A stretch of 64,000 bases of DNA. It comes from Rhizobium sp. SSA_523. GTDB lineage: Bacteria; Pseudomonadota; Alphaproteobacteria; Rhizobiales; Rhizobiaceae. Position numbers and translations under genes: made by a program. Positions within the stretch are counted from its first letter, which is position 1. The number at the start of each line of letters is the position of its first letter. The stretch lies in contig NZ_CP129382.1 in assembly GCF_030435705.1 (NCBI RefSeq), positions 2,637,501 through 2,701,500 of the forward strand. Reading direction: 5' to 3'. This document shows positions 10,244 to 19,603 of this stretch, one piece after another. A model generated the notes under the pieces. It was not told the DNA's origin, ran no database searches, and saw nothing but the letters and a program-made list of their open reading frames with translations.

Positions 10244-10729
10244 TCAAGGACGCTCGTCGAAAGACTGATCGGCCCTGCCGGCATCGCCGGCAATCTGCAG
10301 CCGTACCAGCAGGGCAAGGTCGCCGGCCAGTGCATCCACCTTTGCCGTGAGAGCGGCGATCTCCGCTTCCGAGCGCAGGTTCGTTTCATAATCCAGCCGG
10401 GCTGCCAGCCGATCCTTCGCGGCCTGGCGGTTCTGGCTCATCATGATGATCGGCGCCTGGAGTGCGGCCAGCATGGACAGCATCAGGTTCAGGAAGATGA
10501 ACGGGAACGGATCGAAGGCATTGGCGGCCAGAATGATCGTGTTCAGGATCGACCAGCCGATCAGGAACACCATGAAGCCGATGATGAAATTCCAAGAGCC
10601 GCCAATCTCCGCCATGCGGTCGGCAAGCCGATCGCCAAAGGTGAGGCGCTCGGCGAAAATCTGGTTCGGATCCTTGCTCATGGCGGTACGGCGCAATTGA
10701 TGGGTGAAAAAGCGGATGGTTGCATTCAT
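10244..10729 (-). CDS. DUF1003 family membrane protein
   Basis: 161 aa. Two closely spaced hydrophobic helices (FIIGFMVFLIGWSILNTIIL, then PFIFLNLMLSMLAALQAP) followed by IIMMSQNRQAAKDR, the signature stretch of DUF1003, and a C-terminal coiled region. The start at 10729 is favoured by an upstream GGAGGTGAG. The function of the family is unknown. It stands alone, convergent with the ModE-like gene and not obviously part of the molybdenum pathway. Confidence 0.88.
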   Translation of the reverse strand: MNATIRFFTHQLRRTAMSKDPNQIFAERLTFGDRLADRMAEIGGSWNFIIGFMVFLIGWSILNTIILAANAFDPFPFIFLNLMLSMLAALQAPIIMMSQNRQAAKDRLAARLDYETNLRSEAEIAALTAKVDALAGDLALLVRLQIAGDAGRADQSFDERP

Positions 10730-10972
10730 GGCTCACCTCCAGTGAACGACCGGCCCTCGGGCCTGTCGTGAGGGAGCCTTTCCTTGGGGTCAGCTCAGCA
10801 CGGCGGCCGCAGACGGCACGGTCAATCGACTATGATCAGTACCAGGCATGATCCCCTCAGGGGTCGGTTTCAGGACATGGCACGGAAAAACGTGCATGAA
10901 ATTGCCCGTAAACCCAGGCAAGAGGCTGGTCAAATCAAAAAATTGCTCGGGGCTCTGCGCAAAGCGGCCAAC

Positions 10973-11027
10973 CGCTGCCAGACCTCTGCCAGAGCTCTGC
11001 CAGACCTCTGCCGGTTCTCTGCCGGTT
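10973..11027. repeat. Five tandem 11-bp repeats abutting the modC stop
   Basis: Units read CGCTGCCAGAC, CTCTGCCAGAG, CTCTGCCAGAC, CTCTGCCGGTT, CTCTGCCGGTT. The array ends on the last base of the modC stop codon (TGA on the minus strand, 11029-11027). Eleven-bp periodicity suggests slippage-generated copies. No terminator stem was found in its place. Confidence 0.85.
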
Positions 11028-12103
11028 CAGGGCGATCCGGGGCGCTTGAGCGCGACCGTCTTGATGATGGCAAAGACCGGCCGTCCCACATGCAGTTCCA
11101 GACGCTGCAATGAAAACGCGGTAATGCGGGCATGGATGGTCTCCTCGCCGCAGCACAAGGAAAGGTCCACCGTGCCGCCCGGCGCCTCGGCAATGGCCGC
11201 GATACGTCCCGGCAAGACGTTCAGAGCACTGATGTTTCGCGGCTCCTCGGTGGCAACGAGCACATCGCGGGCCGGAATATGCACCCTGACCCGCGCCTCC
11301 GGCCGCAGTCCCGAATTGGGCACCATCAGCGACATGCCTCGGCAGACGATGGTCGCAACACCCGCACCGGGCTCGACGGCCCCGACCTGTCCCGTCAGCA
11401 CGCTGCCGGCAGCACCTTCGACAATCTCTGCCGCGCCGCCCAGCAGCTCGCTTGCTGCGCCCACCGCCTTCACCTTTCCCTGCTGCAGCAGGATCAGCCG
11501 ATCCGCCAGCCTCGCCACCTCCTCGACGGAATGGCTGACATAGAGGATGGGGAGATCCAGCCCGTCGCGCAAGCGCTCCAGATAGGGCAGAATCTCGGCC
11601 TTGCGATCCTGATCGAGGGCGGAAAGCGGCTCGTCCATCAGCAAAAGCCGCGGCGACGACAAGAGGGCGCGCCCGATCGATACCCTCTGCCTTTCGCCGC
11701 CGGAGAGGGTCTCCGGCCGTCGCCCGAGCAGATGGCCGATCCCGAGCAAGTCGACGATCTGGTCGAGATCTGCCTGCATGGCGCGTCGGCGCGAGAGCCA
11801 CCGTCCATAGGAGAGATTCTGCAGGACCGTGAGGTGGGGAAACAGGCGCGGCTCCTGGAAGACATAGCCGAAGTGCAGACGATGCGCCGGCGTAAAGATG
11901 CGCCTCTGCGTATCGAGGATGACATCGCCCTGAAGCCTGACTACGCCGTGATCCGGCCTTGCAAGACCGCCCAGGATCCTGAGAATGGAGGTCTTGCCCG
12001 AACCCGATGCGCCGAAAATGGCCGTGACGCCGCCCTCTGCCTGGAAGGAGACGTCGAGGTCGAACGCGCCCTGGCGATGGCGGATCTCCACGGTCAGGGT
12101 CAT
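11027..12103 (-). CDS. modC: Molybdate ABC transporter ATP-binding protein
   Basis: Powers molybdate uptake through ModB. Walker A GASGSGKTS, ABC signature LSGGERQRVSIGRALL, Walker B LLLMDEPLSAL, H-loop SHS, then a C-terminal TOBE/molbindin domain (about residues 285-355) typical of ModC. I chose the start at 12103 (358 aa) because its ATG overlaps the modB stop as ATGA. The frame is open further upstream to 12139, but that would overlap modB by 40 nt. Last gene of the modABC operon. Confidence 0.94.
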   Translation of the reverse strand: MTLTVEIRHRQGAFDLDVSFQAEGGVTAIFGASGSGKTSILRILGGLARPDHGVVRLQGDVILDTQRRIFTPAHRLHFGYVFQEPRLFPHLTVLQNLSYGRWLSRRRAMQADLDQIVDLLGIGHLLGRRPETLSGGERQRVSIGRALLSSPRLLLMDEPLSALDQDRKAEILPYLERLRDGLDLPILYVSHSVEEVARLADRLILLQQGKVKAVGAASELLGGAAEIVEGAAGSVLTGQVGAVEPGAGVATIVCRGMSLMVPNSGLRPEARVRVHIPARDVLVATEEPRNISALNVLPGRIAAIAEAPGGTVDLSLCCGEETIHARITAFSLQRLELHVGRPVFAIIKTVALKRPGSP

Positions 12104-12819
12104 GCCCGCACCCGTTCGGCAACCCGGCGCGCCAGCCATTCGGACAGGAGCAGCGCCGCCATGGAGATGGCGATCGCCACCAGCGTGAGGCGCAGGGCGC
12201 CGGCATCGCCGCCGGGCACCTGCGTGAAGGTGTAGATGGCGGCCGACAATGTCTGCGTTTCTCCGGGGATGTTGGAGACGAAGGTGATGGTGGCCCCGAA
12301 TTCGCCCATGGCCTTTGCGAAGGCCAGGATCATGCCGGCAATGATGCCGGGCAGAATAAGTGGCAGCGTCACGGTAGCGAAGATGACCGCAGGGCGTGCG
12401 CCCAGCGTCGCCGCGGCTTCCTCCAGCTTGACATCGACGGCCTCGATCGACAGGCGGATCGAGCGGACCATCAGCGGAAAGCCCATGACCGCCGCGGCCA
12501 ATGCCGCACCGGTCCAGCGAAAGGAGAGGATGAGTCCCAGAGATTGCTCAAGAAGCACGCCGAGCGGCCCACGCCGGCCGAACAGGATCAGCAGAAGATA
12601 GCCGGTCACCACCGGCGGGAGGATCAGCGGCAGATGCACAAGCCCGTTGAGCAGGGATCGGCCCCAGAAGCGCCCGCGCGCCAGAAGATAGGCACAGGCG
12701 ACACCGACCGGCAGGCTTGCAAGCGTTGCAACGACAGCAATGCGTAGACTGAGTTCGATTGCCGTCCATTCTTCCGGACTGAGACGCCATTCCTGCACAA
12801 TCGACCCCGCTTTTTCCAT
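12100..12819 (-). CDS. modB: Molybdate ABC transporter permease
   Basis: 239 aa inner-membrane permease with five to six transmembrane helices. The segment ending in GEFGATITFVSNIPGETQTL is the ModB EAA-loop region (G at AKAMGEFGATI). Translationally coupled to modC. Separated from modA by a 163 nt gap that contains a palindromic repeat. Confidence 0.95.
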   Translation of the reverse strand: MEKAGSIVQEWRLSPEEWTAIELSLRIAVVATLASLPVGVACAYLLARGRFWGRSLLNGLVHLPLILPPVVTGYLLLILFGRRGPLGVLLEQSLGLILSFRWTGAALAAAVMGFPLMVRSIRLSIEAVDVKLEEAAATLGARPAVIFATVTLPLILPGIIAGMILAFAKAMGEFGATITFVSNIPGETQTLSAAIYTFTQVPGGDAGALRLTLVAIAISMAALLLSEWLARRVAERVRA

Positions 12820-12834
12820 TGAGATGCCGGACGC

Positions 12835-12879
12835 TTTAGAGCGCTGTTCGATCTGATTGAATCAAATCGGCGCTCTAAA
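12835..12879. repeat. Imperfect palindromic intergenic element between modA and modB
   Basis: TTTAGAGCGC (12835-12844) is repeated inverted as GCGCTCTAAA (12870-12879), a perfect 10-bp inverted repeat around a 25-nt centre. Immediately rightwards, AAAGCATAATC and GATCATGCTCTAAA are further related half-sites up to about 12942. Such TTTAGAGC-type palindromes are scattered in rhizobial intergenic regions. In the minus-strand transcript it lies between modA and modB. Confidence 0.7.
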
Positions 12880-12982
12880 CTTTCAAATTTAAAGCATAAT
12901 CTTATCGATCCTCGTTTCACTCCGGTCGGATCATGCTCTAAAGCCTCGAGAGCTGAGCTGCAGCCGATCATTGCCGATCGCC

Positions 12983-13795
12983 TTACCGAAGGATCTCAAA
13001 ACCCTGCGCCCGGAAATAGGGCGCCGCCTTTTCCGATGTCAGGAATGCGAGATAAGCGCGTGCCGCCTCTGTTTTCGCGGCCGTCATCAGCGCCACCGGA
13101 TACCGGATCGGCGGATGGCTGCTTTCCGGAAGGGTTGCGATGACGGCGACTGTCGGATCGGCCGCGGCGTCGGTGGCATAGACAATGCCGAGCGGCGCCT
13201 CACCGCGCGACACGAGCGCCAACGCGGCCCGCACATTTTCCGCACCCGCCACCTTGGCCGAAACGCTGTCCCAAACCTGCAGGGCCTGCAGCGCGGCCTT
13301 TCCATATTTGCCGGCCGGAACGCTCTCCACCGCGCCCATGGCAAGGCGCCCATCTCCCAAAAGCCCCGCAAGATCGAAACCAGGCCGGATATCGACAGGT
13401 TTCGCGACGGCGCTCGGCGCGATCAGCACCAGGCGGTTGCCGACGAGATCGCTGCGGGTGCCTTGGACGACAAGGCCTTTCTGCTGCAGGTAATCCATCC
13501 AGTCCTGATCAGCCGATATGAAGATATCGGCGGGCGCTCCGGCCTCGATCTGCTTGGCCAATGCCGAACTTGCAGCATAGGACGCCGTGACGGCCCCGCC
13601 GGTGCCTTGCTCATAGGCCGCATTGGCCGCATCCAGGACCGTCTTCATGCTGGCAGCGGCAAAGACGGTAACACTATCGGCTGCCGGGACGGGAGAGCAG
13701 AGGAGCGAAAGGAACATGCCGACCGTCCATAGCAGGGTCACCACCTGCGCCATTGTCCGGGTAAGTGTTCGACACGGCATGGCAATGGCGTTCAT
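12983..13795 (-). CDS. modA: Molybdate ABC transporter substrate-binding protein
   Basis: Periplasmic molybdate-binding protein, 270 aa. N-terminal signal peptide ending near SPVPAADS, then VTVFAAASMKTVLDAAN, the ModA N-terminal strand with the ligand-binding AAAS, and later GAPADIFISADQDWMD. The exact start is uncertain among three Met codons within the first 15 residues. First gene of modABC, with a candidate ModE operator 64 nt upstream. Confidence 0.95.
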   Translation of the reverse strand: MNAIAMPCRTLTRTMAQVVTLLWTVGMFLSLLCSPVPAADSVTVFAAASMKTVLDAANAAYEQGTGGAVTASYAASSALAKQIEAGAPADIFISADQDWMDYLQQKGLVVQGTRSDLVGNRLVLIAPSAVAKPVDIRPGFDLAGLLGDGRLAMGAVESVPAGKYGKAALQALQVWDSVSAKVAGAENVRAALALVSRGEAPLGIVYATDAAADPTVAVIATLPESSHPPIRYPVALMTAAKTEAARAYLAFLTSEKAAPYFRAQGFEILR

Positions 13796-13859
13796 GGTTC
13801 ATCCTCTCCAACCGACATATCCTGACGACTATAACGAGATCCGGCACCAAGAAAAGTGC

Positions 13860-13877
13860 TATATTCGGCGGAATATA
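13860..13877. promoter_or_regulatory. Candidate ModE operator
   Basis: TATATTC (13860-13866), 4-nt spacer GGCG, GAATATA (13871-13877): a perfect 7-bp inverted repeat. The E. coli ModE box is an AT-rich palindrome built on TATAT half-sites, which this resembles. It lies 64 nt upstream of modA and 179 nt upstream of the molybdoenzyme gene on the other strand, so it could control both. Confidence 0.55.
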
Positions 13878-14055
13878 TCGGCTGGATGCAGAGGCGACGC
13901 AATCCAGGTTACTCTCCAGCTTCCATTTCCCTGTCGGAAGCCGGGGACTGCCGCTGGCGGCGGTGACGGCGCTTGCCGGCGCTTGACGGACAGGCAAGCT
14001 CGCCCACCTATTGCACAGGGCTATGCGCCAAAGATCGGCGACGAGGAATGACGAG

Positions 14056-14733
14056 ATGACTGACGAGACCACTGACGACACGTCTGAACCGCAGGACAGC
14101 AAGCTCACCACCACCAAGCGCAAATGGGCGAGCGAAGGCCGGTTTCTGACCGGTCGGATCAGCCGGCCGGAGACAGATCGTCTGCCGCCCGGCCAGCACC
14201 TGGTGAAGAACTGGCCGGTTCTTGATCTCGGCCAGCAGCCGCAGATCTCGCAGATGCAATGGCGGCTCGATATCCGCGGCGATATCGACCGTCCCGCCAC
14301 GCTCGACTGGGACGCCTTCCTGGCTTTGCCGCAGACATCCCTGACCTCAGACATCCACTGCGTCACCACCTGGTCGCGCTATGACAATGCCTGGAAGGGC
14401 GTTCTCGTGCGGGATCTTCTCGATCTCGTCCAGCCGCGCGCAGATGCCAATGCGGTCATGCTGACAAGCTTCGATGGCTATACGACCAATCTGCTGCTGC
14501 AGGATTTCGCCGCTGAAGACGCCATTCTCGCCACCCATTGGGAGGGGCAGCCGATAACCCCGGAACATGGCGGTCCCATGCGGCTTGTCCTGCCGCATCT
14601 CTATTTCTGGAAAAGCGCCAAATGGCTGACGCGGATCGAATTCACCCATCACGATCGGCCGGGCTTCTGGGAAAAGAACGGCTACCATATGCGCGGCGAT
14701 CCCTGGCGGGAACAACGCTATTCCGACGATTGA
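14056..14733 (+). CDS. Sulfite-oxidase-fold molybdopterin-dependent oxidoreductase
   Basis: 225 aa with the oxidoreductase molybdopterin-binding fold. The Mo-coordinating Cys is in DIHCVTTWS, followed by WKGVLVRDLL, TTNLLLQD and the C-terminal EKNGYHMRGDPW. No twin-arginine or Sec signal is visible, so it resembles cytosolic YuiH-type proteins rather than exported MsrP. The start was taken at 14056; an upstream in-frame Met at 14011 lacks a clear ribosome site. Substrate unknown. Placement beside modABC fits a Mo-cofactor enzyme. Confidence 0.88.
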   Translation: MTDETTDDTSEPQDSKLTTTKRKWASEGRFLTGRISRPETDRLPPGQHLVKNWPVLDLGQQPQISQMQWRLDIRGDIDRPATLDWDAFLALPQTSLTSDIHCVTTWSRYDNAWKGVLVRDLLDLVQPRADANAVMLTSFDGYTTNLLLQDFAAEDAILATHWEGQPITPEHGGPMRLVLPHLYFWKSAKWLTRIEFTHHDRPGFWEKNGYHMRGDPWREQRYSDD

Positions 14734-14748
14734 ACCGCAAAGAAGAGA

Positions 14749-14778
14749 CGTCCCGGTGCTTCGGCGGCAACCGGGACG
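14749..14778. terminator. Hairpin between convergent genes
   Basis: CGTCCCGGT (14749-14757) pairs with ACCGGGACG (14770-14778) around a 12-nt loop. No T-tract follows. Placement between convergent stops suggests a bidirectional terminator. Confidence 0.5.
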
Positions 14779-14825
14779 CAAGACGGAAGGATGGGACTGC
14801 CTGAAATCCCAGGGGGATTGCCGGA

Positions 14826-15623
14826 TCAGTCTTCCGGAAAAATCGGATCATTGACGAAATTGCCGCCCTGATAGACATGCAGGGCGGCTTTCGGATCCGG
14901 CTTGCCGAGGGCGGCATCGATTTCCGCGCGGTAATGCTCTGCATTGTCCTGCGGCTTCCAGCCAAGATAATCGGCATGGGAATTATCCCACCATTTGGAA
15001 TCATTGTTGGAAATGCCCCAGATGATCGGGCAGCCCAGCATGGGGGCGCGGAACACGCATTCGATCAGGCGCTGGAAATCGCCATAGGACATCCAGCTGG
15101 CCAGCATGCGATGATTGGAGGGCTTCTCCATGCAACTGCCGATGCGCAAAAGCGCGGTCTCCTGACCGAATTTCTCGAAATACATCCGGGCCAGCGATTC
15201 GCCGAAACACTTCGACACGCCATAGAGACCATCCGGACGCATGGGCGCGGTCGCATCGATATGCTGGTCCTGCCGATAATAACCAACCGTGTGGTTGGAG
15301 CTGGCAAACAGGATGCGGGGATGGCCATGCGCCCGCGCTGCCTCGTAGAGATTGTAAAGGCCCAGCAGGTTGGCATTCAGGATCTTGGAGAACTTGTCCT
15401 CGACCGAGATGCCGCCAAGATGCAGGATGCCGTCGCAGCCTTCCACCAGTCTGTGCACCGCTGCCGCATCGCCAAGATCGCACTGCACGATTTCCTCATG
15501 GGGACCCGCCTCCCCCAGGCCGGCAATGTCGGAGAGGCGAAGCGTGTCCGCCTGCTTTGCCAGACGCACGCGCATGGCGCGGCCCAGCGCTCCGGCAGCG
15601 CCGGTAATCAACAGTCTTTTCAT
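14826..15623 (-). CDS. udh: Uronate dehydrogenase (NAD-dependent)
   Basis: Oxidises galacturonate/glucuronate to aldaric-acid lactones with NAD. 265 aa, the same length as the Agrobacterium enzyme and recognisably close to it. Rossmann motif GAAGALG near the N-terminus, catalytic YGVSK, and ASSNHTVGYY and WWDNSHADYLGWKP as family segments. The start at 15623 is set by AAGGAGGATTCCC just upstream; an in-frame Met at 15692 falls on the promoter. Divergent from the GntR regulator. The product feeds gci and kdgD. Confidence 0.94.
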   Translation of the reverse strand: MKRLLITGAAGALGRAMRVRLAKQADTLRLSDIAGLGEAGPHEEIVQCDLGDAAAVHRLVEGCDGILHLGGISVEDKFSKILNANLLGLYNLYEAARAHGHPRILFASSNHTVGYYRQDQHIDATAPMRPDGLYGVSKCFGESLARMYFEKFGQETALLRIGSCMEKPSNHRMLASWMSYGDFQRLIECVFRAPMLGCPIIWGISNNDSKWWDNSHADYLGWKPQDNAEHYRAEIDAALGKPDPKAALHVYQGGNFVNDPIFPED

Positions 15624-15683
15624 GGGAATCCTCCTTGGCGATAAGGCAGACGATGCAAACTTGTCTCCCTGCCGTGATGATTT

Positions 15684-15711
15684 ATCATACATGTTGGCAG
15701 ATCAGCGTCAA
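15684..15711 (-). promoter_or_regulatory. Candidate udh promoter with GntR half-site
   Basis: On the minus strand TTGACG (15711-15706), 16-nt spacer, TATGAT (15689-15684), about 60 nt before the udh start. The sequence ACATGTATGAT over the -10 shares TGTATG with the kdgD promoter region, so the divergent GntR protein may bind both. Confidence 0.5.
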
Positions 15712-15787
15712 CACGGTACAGCTAGATGCAGACGGGACCGGCACTATGCGCGCCGAGCCCGAAGGGAAGCAGGAAAGGGATGGATCC

Positions 15788-16534
15788 ATGAACACGGCCA
15801 GCCAGGGCAGATCGCCCGCCGGGACCGGCACGCTTGCCTCCAGATTGGGCGAAACCCTGCGACAGGCGATCGCCGCGGGGCAATTCCCGCCCGGCAGCAA
15901 ACTGCCAAGCGAAGCGCAGCTGGGGGAGCGCCACGGGGTCAGCCGCACCGTGGTGCGCGAAGCCATCGCCACCCTGCGCGCCGACCGTCTGGTGGAAGCT
16001 CGCCAGGGCGCCGGCGTTTTCGTGCTTGAGCCTCCCATTGCCGCCAACGCTCCGCCGCTGTCGGTGGAAAACATTGATTATGCACGAGTTTCCTCCGTCA
16101 TCGAATTTCTCGAACTGCGCACCGCCGTGGAAGTGGAGGCGGCGGGCCTTGCAGCGCTTCGCCGCTCTCCGGCGCAGGAAGAGGTGATCATCGACTGTCA
16201 TTATGCGGTCAAGACCTGCCTTGAAGAGGGCCGTCCCAGCAGCGAGGCCGATTTCGCTTTGCATCTGGCCATTGCCGAAGCCACCAACAATCCGCGCTTC
16301 CGTGATTTCCTGTCCATGATCGGCAAGAGCGTCATCCCCCGCGCCGCGCTGCAGAACGAGGAAACCGAGGAGGATCAGGCCGCCTATATCCGGCTTCTCG
16401 CCGAGGAACACAGCGCCATCGTCAACGCCATTTCCGCAGGCGACGAGGAGGGCGCCCGCGATGCCATGCGCCGCCATCTGCGCGGCAGCCAGGCGCGCTA
16501 CCGCAGCCTGCTGCGCGAGCAACGGAATTTGTAA
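15788..16534 (+). CDS. GntR/FadR-type transcriptional regulator of uronate genes
   Basis: 248 aa. N-terminal GntR winged helix (LPSEAQLGERHGVSRTVVRE) and C-terminal all-helical FCD domain with metal/ligand residues (DFALHLAIAEATNNPR, EEHSAIVNAI). Start at 15788, preceded by GGAAAGGG; the frame is open upstream to 15635 but that overlaps the udh promoter. Between udh and kdgD, so most likely the repressor of both, sensing a uronate or aldarate intermediate. The effector is not deducible from sequence. Confidence 0.88.
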   Translation: MNTASQGRSPAGTGTLASRLGETLRQAIAAGQFPPGSKLPSEAQLGERHGVSRTVVREAIATLRADRLVEARQGAGVFVLEPPIAANAPPLSVENIDYARVSSVIEFLELRTAVEVEAAGLAALRRSPAQEEVIIDCHYAVKTCLEEGRPSSEADFALHLAIAEATNNPRFRDFLSMIGKSVIPRAALQNEETEEDQAAYIRLLAEEHSAIVNAISAGDEEGARDAMRRHLRGSQARYRSLLREQRNL

Positions 16535-16543
16535 GATAACTTG

Positions 16544-17516
<973 letters not shown>

Positions 17517-17529
17517 AGGTCTGGCGCCA

Positions 17530-18666
17530 ATGAAGATCACGAGAGTCCGTACCCACCTTCTGGAACACAGGCTTGATGTGGCCTTCGAGAGCGCCTCGAT
17601 GCGTTTCGACCGCCGCGCCCATGTTCTGGTGGAGATCGAATGCGATGACGGCACGGTGGGCTGGGGCGAATGCCTTGGCCCGGCGCGCCCAAACGCCGCC
17701 GTCGTCGCGACCTATGCCGGTTGGCTGATCGGGGAAAACCCCCTGGAAACGGAGAAGATCTGGGCCCGGCTGTACAATGCGCTGCGCGACCAGGGCCAGC
17801 GCGGCCTCGCCGTGACGGCTCTGTCGGGCATCGATATCGCTTTGTGGGATATCAAGGGCAAGCATTTCGGCGTGCCGGTCTCGATCCTGCTTGGCGGTCG
17901 CTTCCGCGAAAGCGTGAAGGCCTATGCCACCGGCAGTTTCAAGCGCGACGGAGTGGATCGCGTAGAGGACAATGCGGCCGATGTCGCCCGCTACTGGAAG
18001 GAAGGCTTCCACGCCACGAAAATCAAGATCGGCTTCGGCGTCGCGGAAGACCTGCGGGTGGTTCGGGCGGCGCGCGACGCCGTCGGGCCGGAGATGCGCA
18101 TCATGGTCGACGCCAATCACGGCTATGACGTGGTGGAAGCCGTCCGTTTCGGCCAGGCCGCTGCCGAACTCGATCTCGACTGGTTCGAGGAACCCGTGGT
18201 TCCCGAACAGCTTGCCGCCTATCGCGAGGTGCGCGCCCGCCAGCCGATCCCGGTTGCCGGCGGGGAAACCTGGCATAGCCGCTGGGGCATGCGCGAACCT
18301 GTGGAAACCCGTTGCGTGGATATCCTGCAGCCGGATCTTGCCGGCGTCGGCGGCTTCACGGAAGCCAAACGGGTTGCCGATCTGGCCGCCTTGCACGGCG
18401 TGCGCGTCGTGCCGCATGTCTGGGGCACCGCAGTCCACATCGCCGCCGCCCTGCAGTTCATGGCCGCCATGATCCCCAGCCCGGTGCGCGTCAATCCGAT
18501 CGAGCCCATTCTCGAATTCGACCGGACGGACAACCCGTTCCGCCAGGCGATCGTCAAGACACCGATCGAACACCAGAACGGCATCGTGGCCATTCCCGAT
18601 GCCCCCGGCCTCGGCATCGACATCAATCGCGACGCCCTTGCCGAATTTCGCATGAAAGAGATCTGA
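17530..18666 (+). CDS. gci: D-galactarolactone cycloisomerase (enolase superfamily)
   Basis: 378 aa, same length as the Agrobacterium Gci and clearly similar. Mandelate-racemase-type barrel: the KIK base motif (ATKIKIGFG), metal ligands in IMVDANHGYD, DWFEEPVVPEQ and VAGGETWHS, and the HVWGT His. Opens galactaro-lactone to 3-deoxy-2-keto-hexarate. The stop overlaps the gli start as TGATG, so the two are translationally coupled. Confidence 0.94.
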   Translation: MKITRVRTHLLEHRLDVAFESASMRFDRRAHVLVEIECDDGTVGWGECLGPARPNAAVVATYAGWLIGENPLETEKIWARLYNALRDQGQRGLAVTALSGIDIALWDIKGKHFGVPVSILLGGRFRESVKAYATGSFKRDGVDRVEDNAADVARYWKEGFHATKIKIGFGVAEDLRVVRAARDAVGPEMRIMVDANHGYDVVEAVRFGQAAAELDLDWFEEPVVPEQLAAYREVRARQPIPVAGGETWHSRWGMREPVETRCVDILQPDLAGVGGFTEAKRVADLAALHGVRVVPHVWGTAVHIAAALQFMAAMIPSPVRVNPIEPILEFDRTDNPFRQAIVKTPIEHQNGIVAIPDAPGLGIDINRDALAEFRMKEI

Positions 18667-19541
18667 TGCTGAAACGCCCGCTCACCGGCCGCAAGCCGAA
18701 CATCCTGTTGCCCGAGGGCGCAGTGGACACGCAGATGCACATGTATCTCCCGGGCTATCCGTCCCGTCCGGGCGGTCCCGGCCTTCCGGCGGGAGACCTG
18801 CCGACGCCGCAACAGTATCGGGAGGTCATGCAGTGGCTGGGCATTGATCGCGTGATCATTACCCAGGGCAATGCGCAGCAGACAGACAATGACAATGTCG
18901 TCGCCTGCCTGAAGGAAATGGGCGATGTGGCGCGCGGTATCGCCGCCGTTGCTCCCGAGGCGAGCGACGCGGAACTCGACGCTCTCGCCGAGGCCGGCAT
19001 TGTTGGCCTGCGCATCATGGATCTGCCGGGCGGCGCCGTGGGACTGGCCGCGCTGGAGCGTCTCGACGCCATGGCTCGGGCGCGCGGCTGGATGCTCGCC
19101 ATCCAGTTCGACGGCAGCAATATCGAGGAGCACGAGCCGCGGCTGGCAGCGCTGACGTCGCGCTGGGTCCTGGACCATCACGGCAAATTCTTCTGCGGGG
19201 TCACACCCGACAGCCCGCAGATCGCCGCCACGCGCCGGCTGATCGACAAAGGCAATTGCTGGTTCAAGTTTGCCGGCGTGTATGAAAGTTCGAAGAGCGG
19301 CGGCCCCGATTATGCCGATGTCGCAGCCGTGGCGCGGGTAATTGCCGGCCATGCTCCCGAACGCATCGTCTGGGGCACCAACTGGCCGCACAATCTTGCC
19401 CGCGAACAAGCGGATTATCCCGATGATGTAGCGCTGACGGAGACGGTTCTCGGCTGGCTTGCCGATGATTCTGCCCGTCACAAGGCGCTCGTATCCAACC
19501 CGGAAGACCTCTTCGGCCTGCCGAAATGGCAGGCGCGATAG
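18666..19541 (+). CDS. gli: D-galactarolactone isomerase (amidohydrolase superfamily)
   Basis: 291 aa, amidohydrolase-2 barrel. [10 protein letters not shown] near the N-terminus, [21 protein letters not shown] and the C-terminal VWGTNWPHN. Resembles Agrobacterium GLI, which interconverts 1,4- and 1,5-galactarolactone so that Gci can act. Start at 18666 from the TGATG overlap; the frame runs open upstream inside gci but that is a shadow. A TRAP transporter follows 62 nt downstream. Confidence 0.92.
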   Translation: MLKRPLTGRKPNILLPEGAVDTQMHMYLPGYPSRPGGPGLPAGDLPTPQQYREVMQWLGIDRVIITQGNAQQTDNDNVVACLKEMGDVARGIAAVAPEASDAELDALAEAGIVGLRIMDLPGGAVGLAALERLDAMARARGWMLAIQFDGSNIEEHEPRLAALTSRWVLDHHGKFFCGVTPDSPQIAATRRLIDKGNCWFKFAGVYESSKSGGPDYADVAAVARVIAGHAPERIVWGTNWPHNLAREQADYPDDVALTETVLGWLADDSARHKALVSNPEDLFGLPKWQAR

Positions 19542-19603
19542 ACAAAGCAGCAGTAACGCGCAACCGCGATGACCGGGCGCATCTCAATGTGGAGGAGAAA
19601 AGC

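Noticed and set aside
10784..11113. 109-codon plus-strand frame downstream of the DUF1003 gene
   Set aside because: It overlaps the 11-bp tandem repeats and the end of modC, with no recognisable product.
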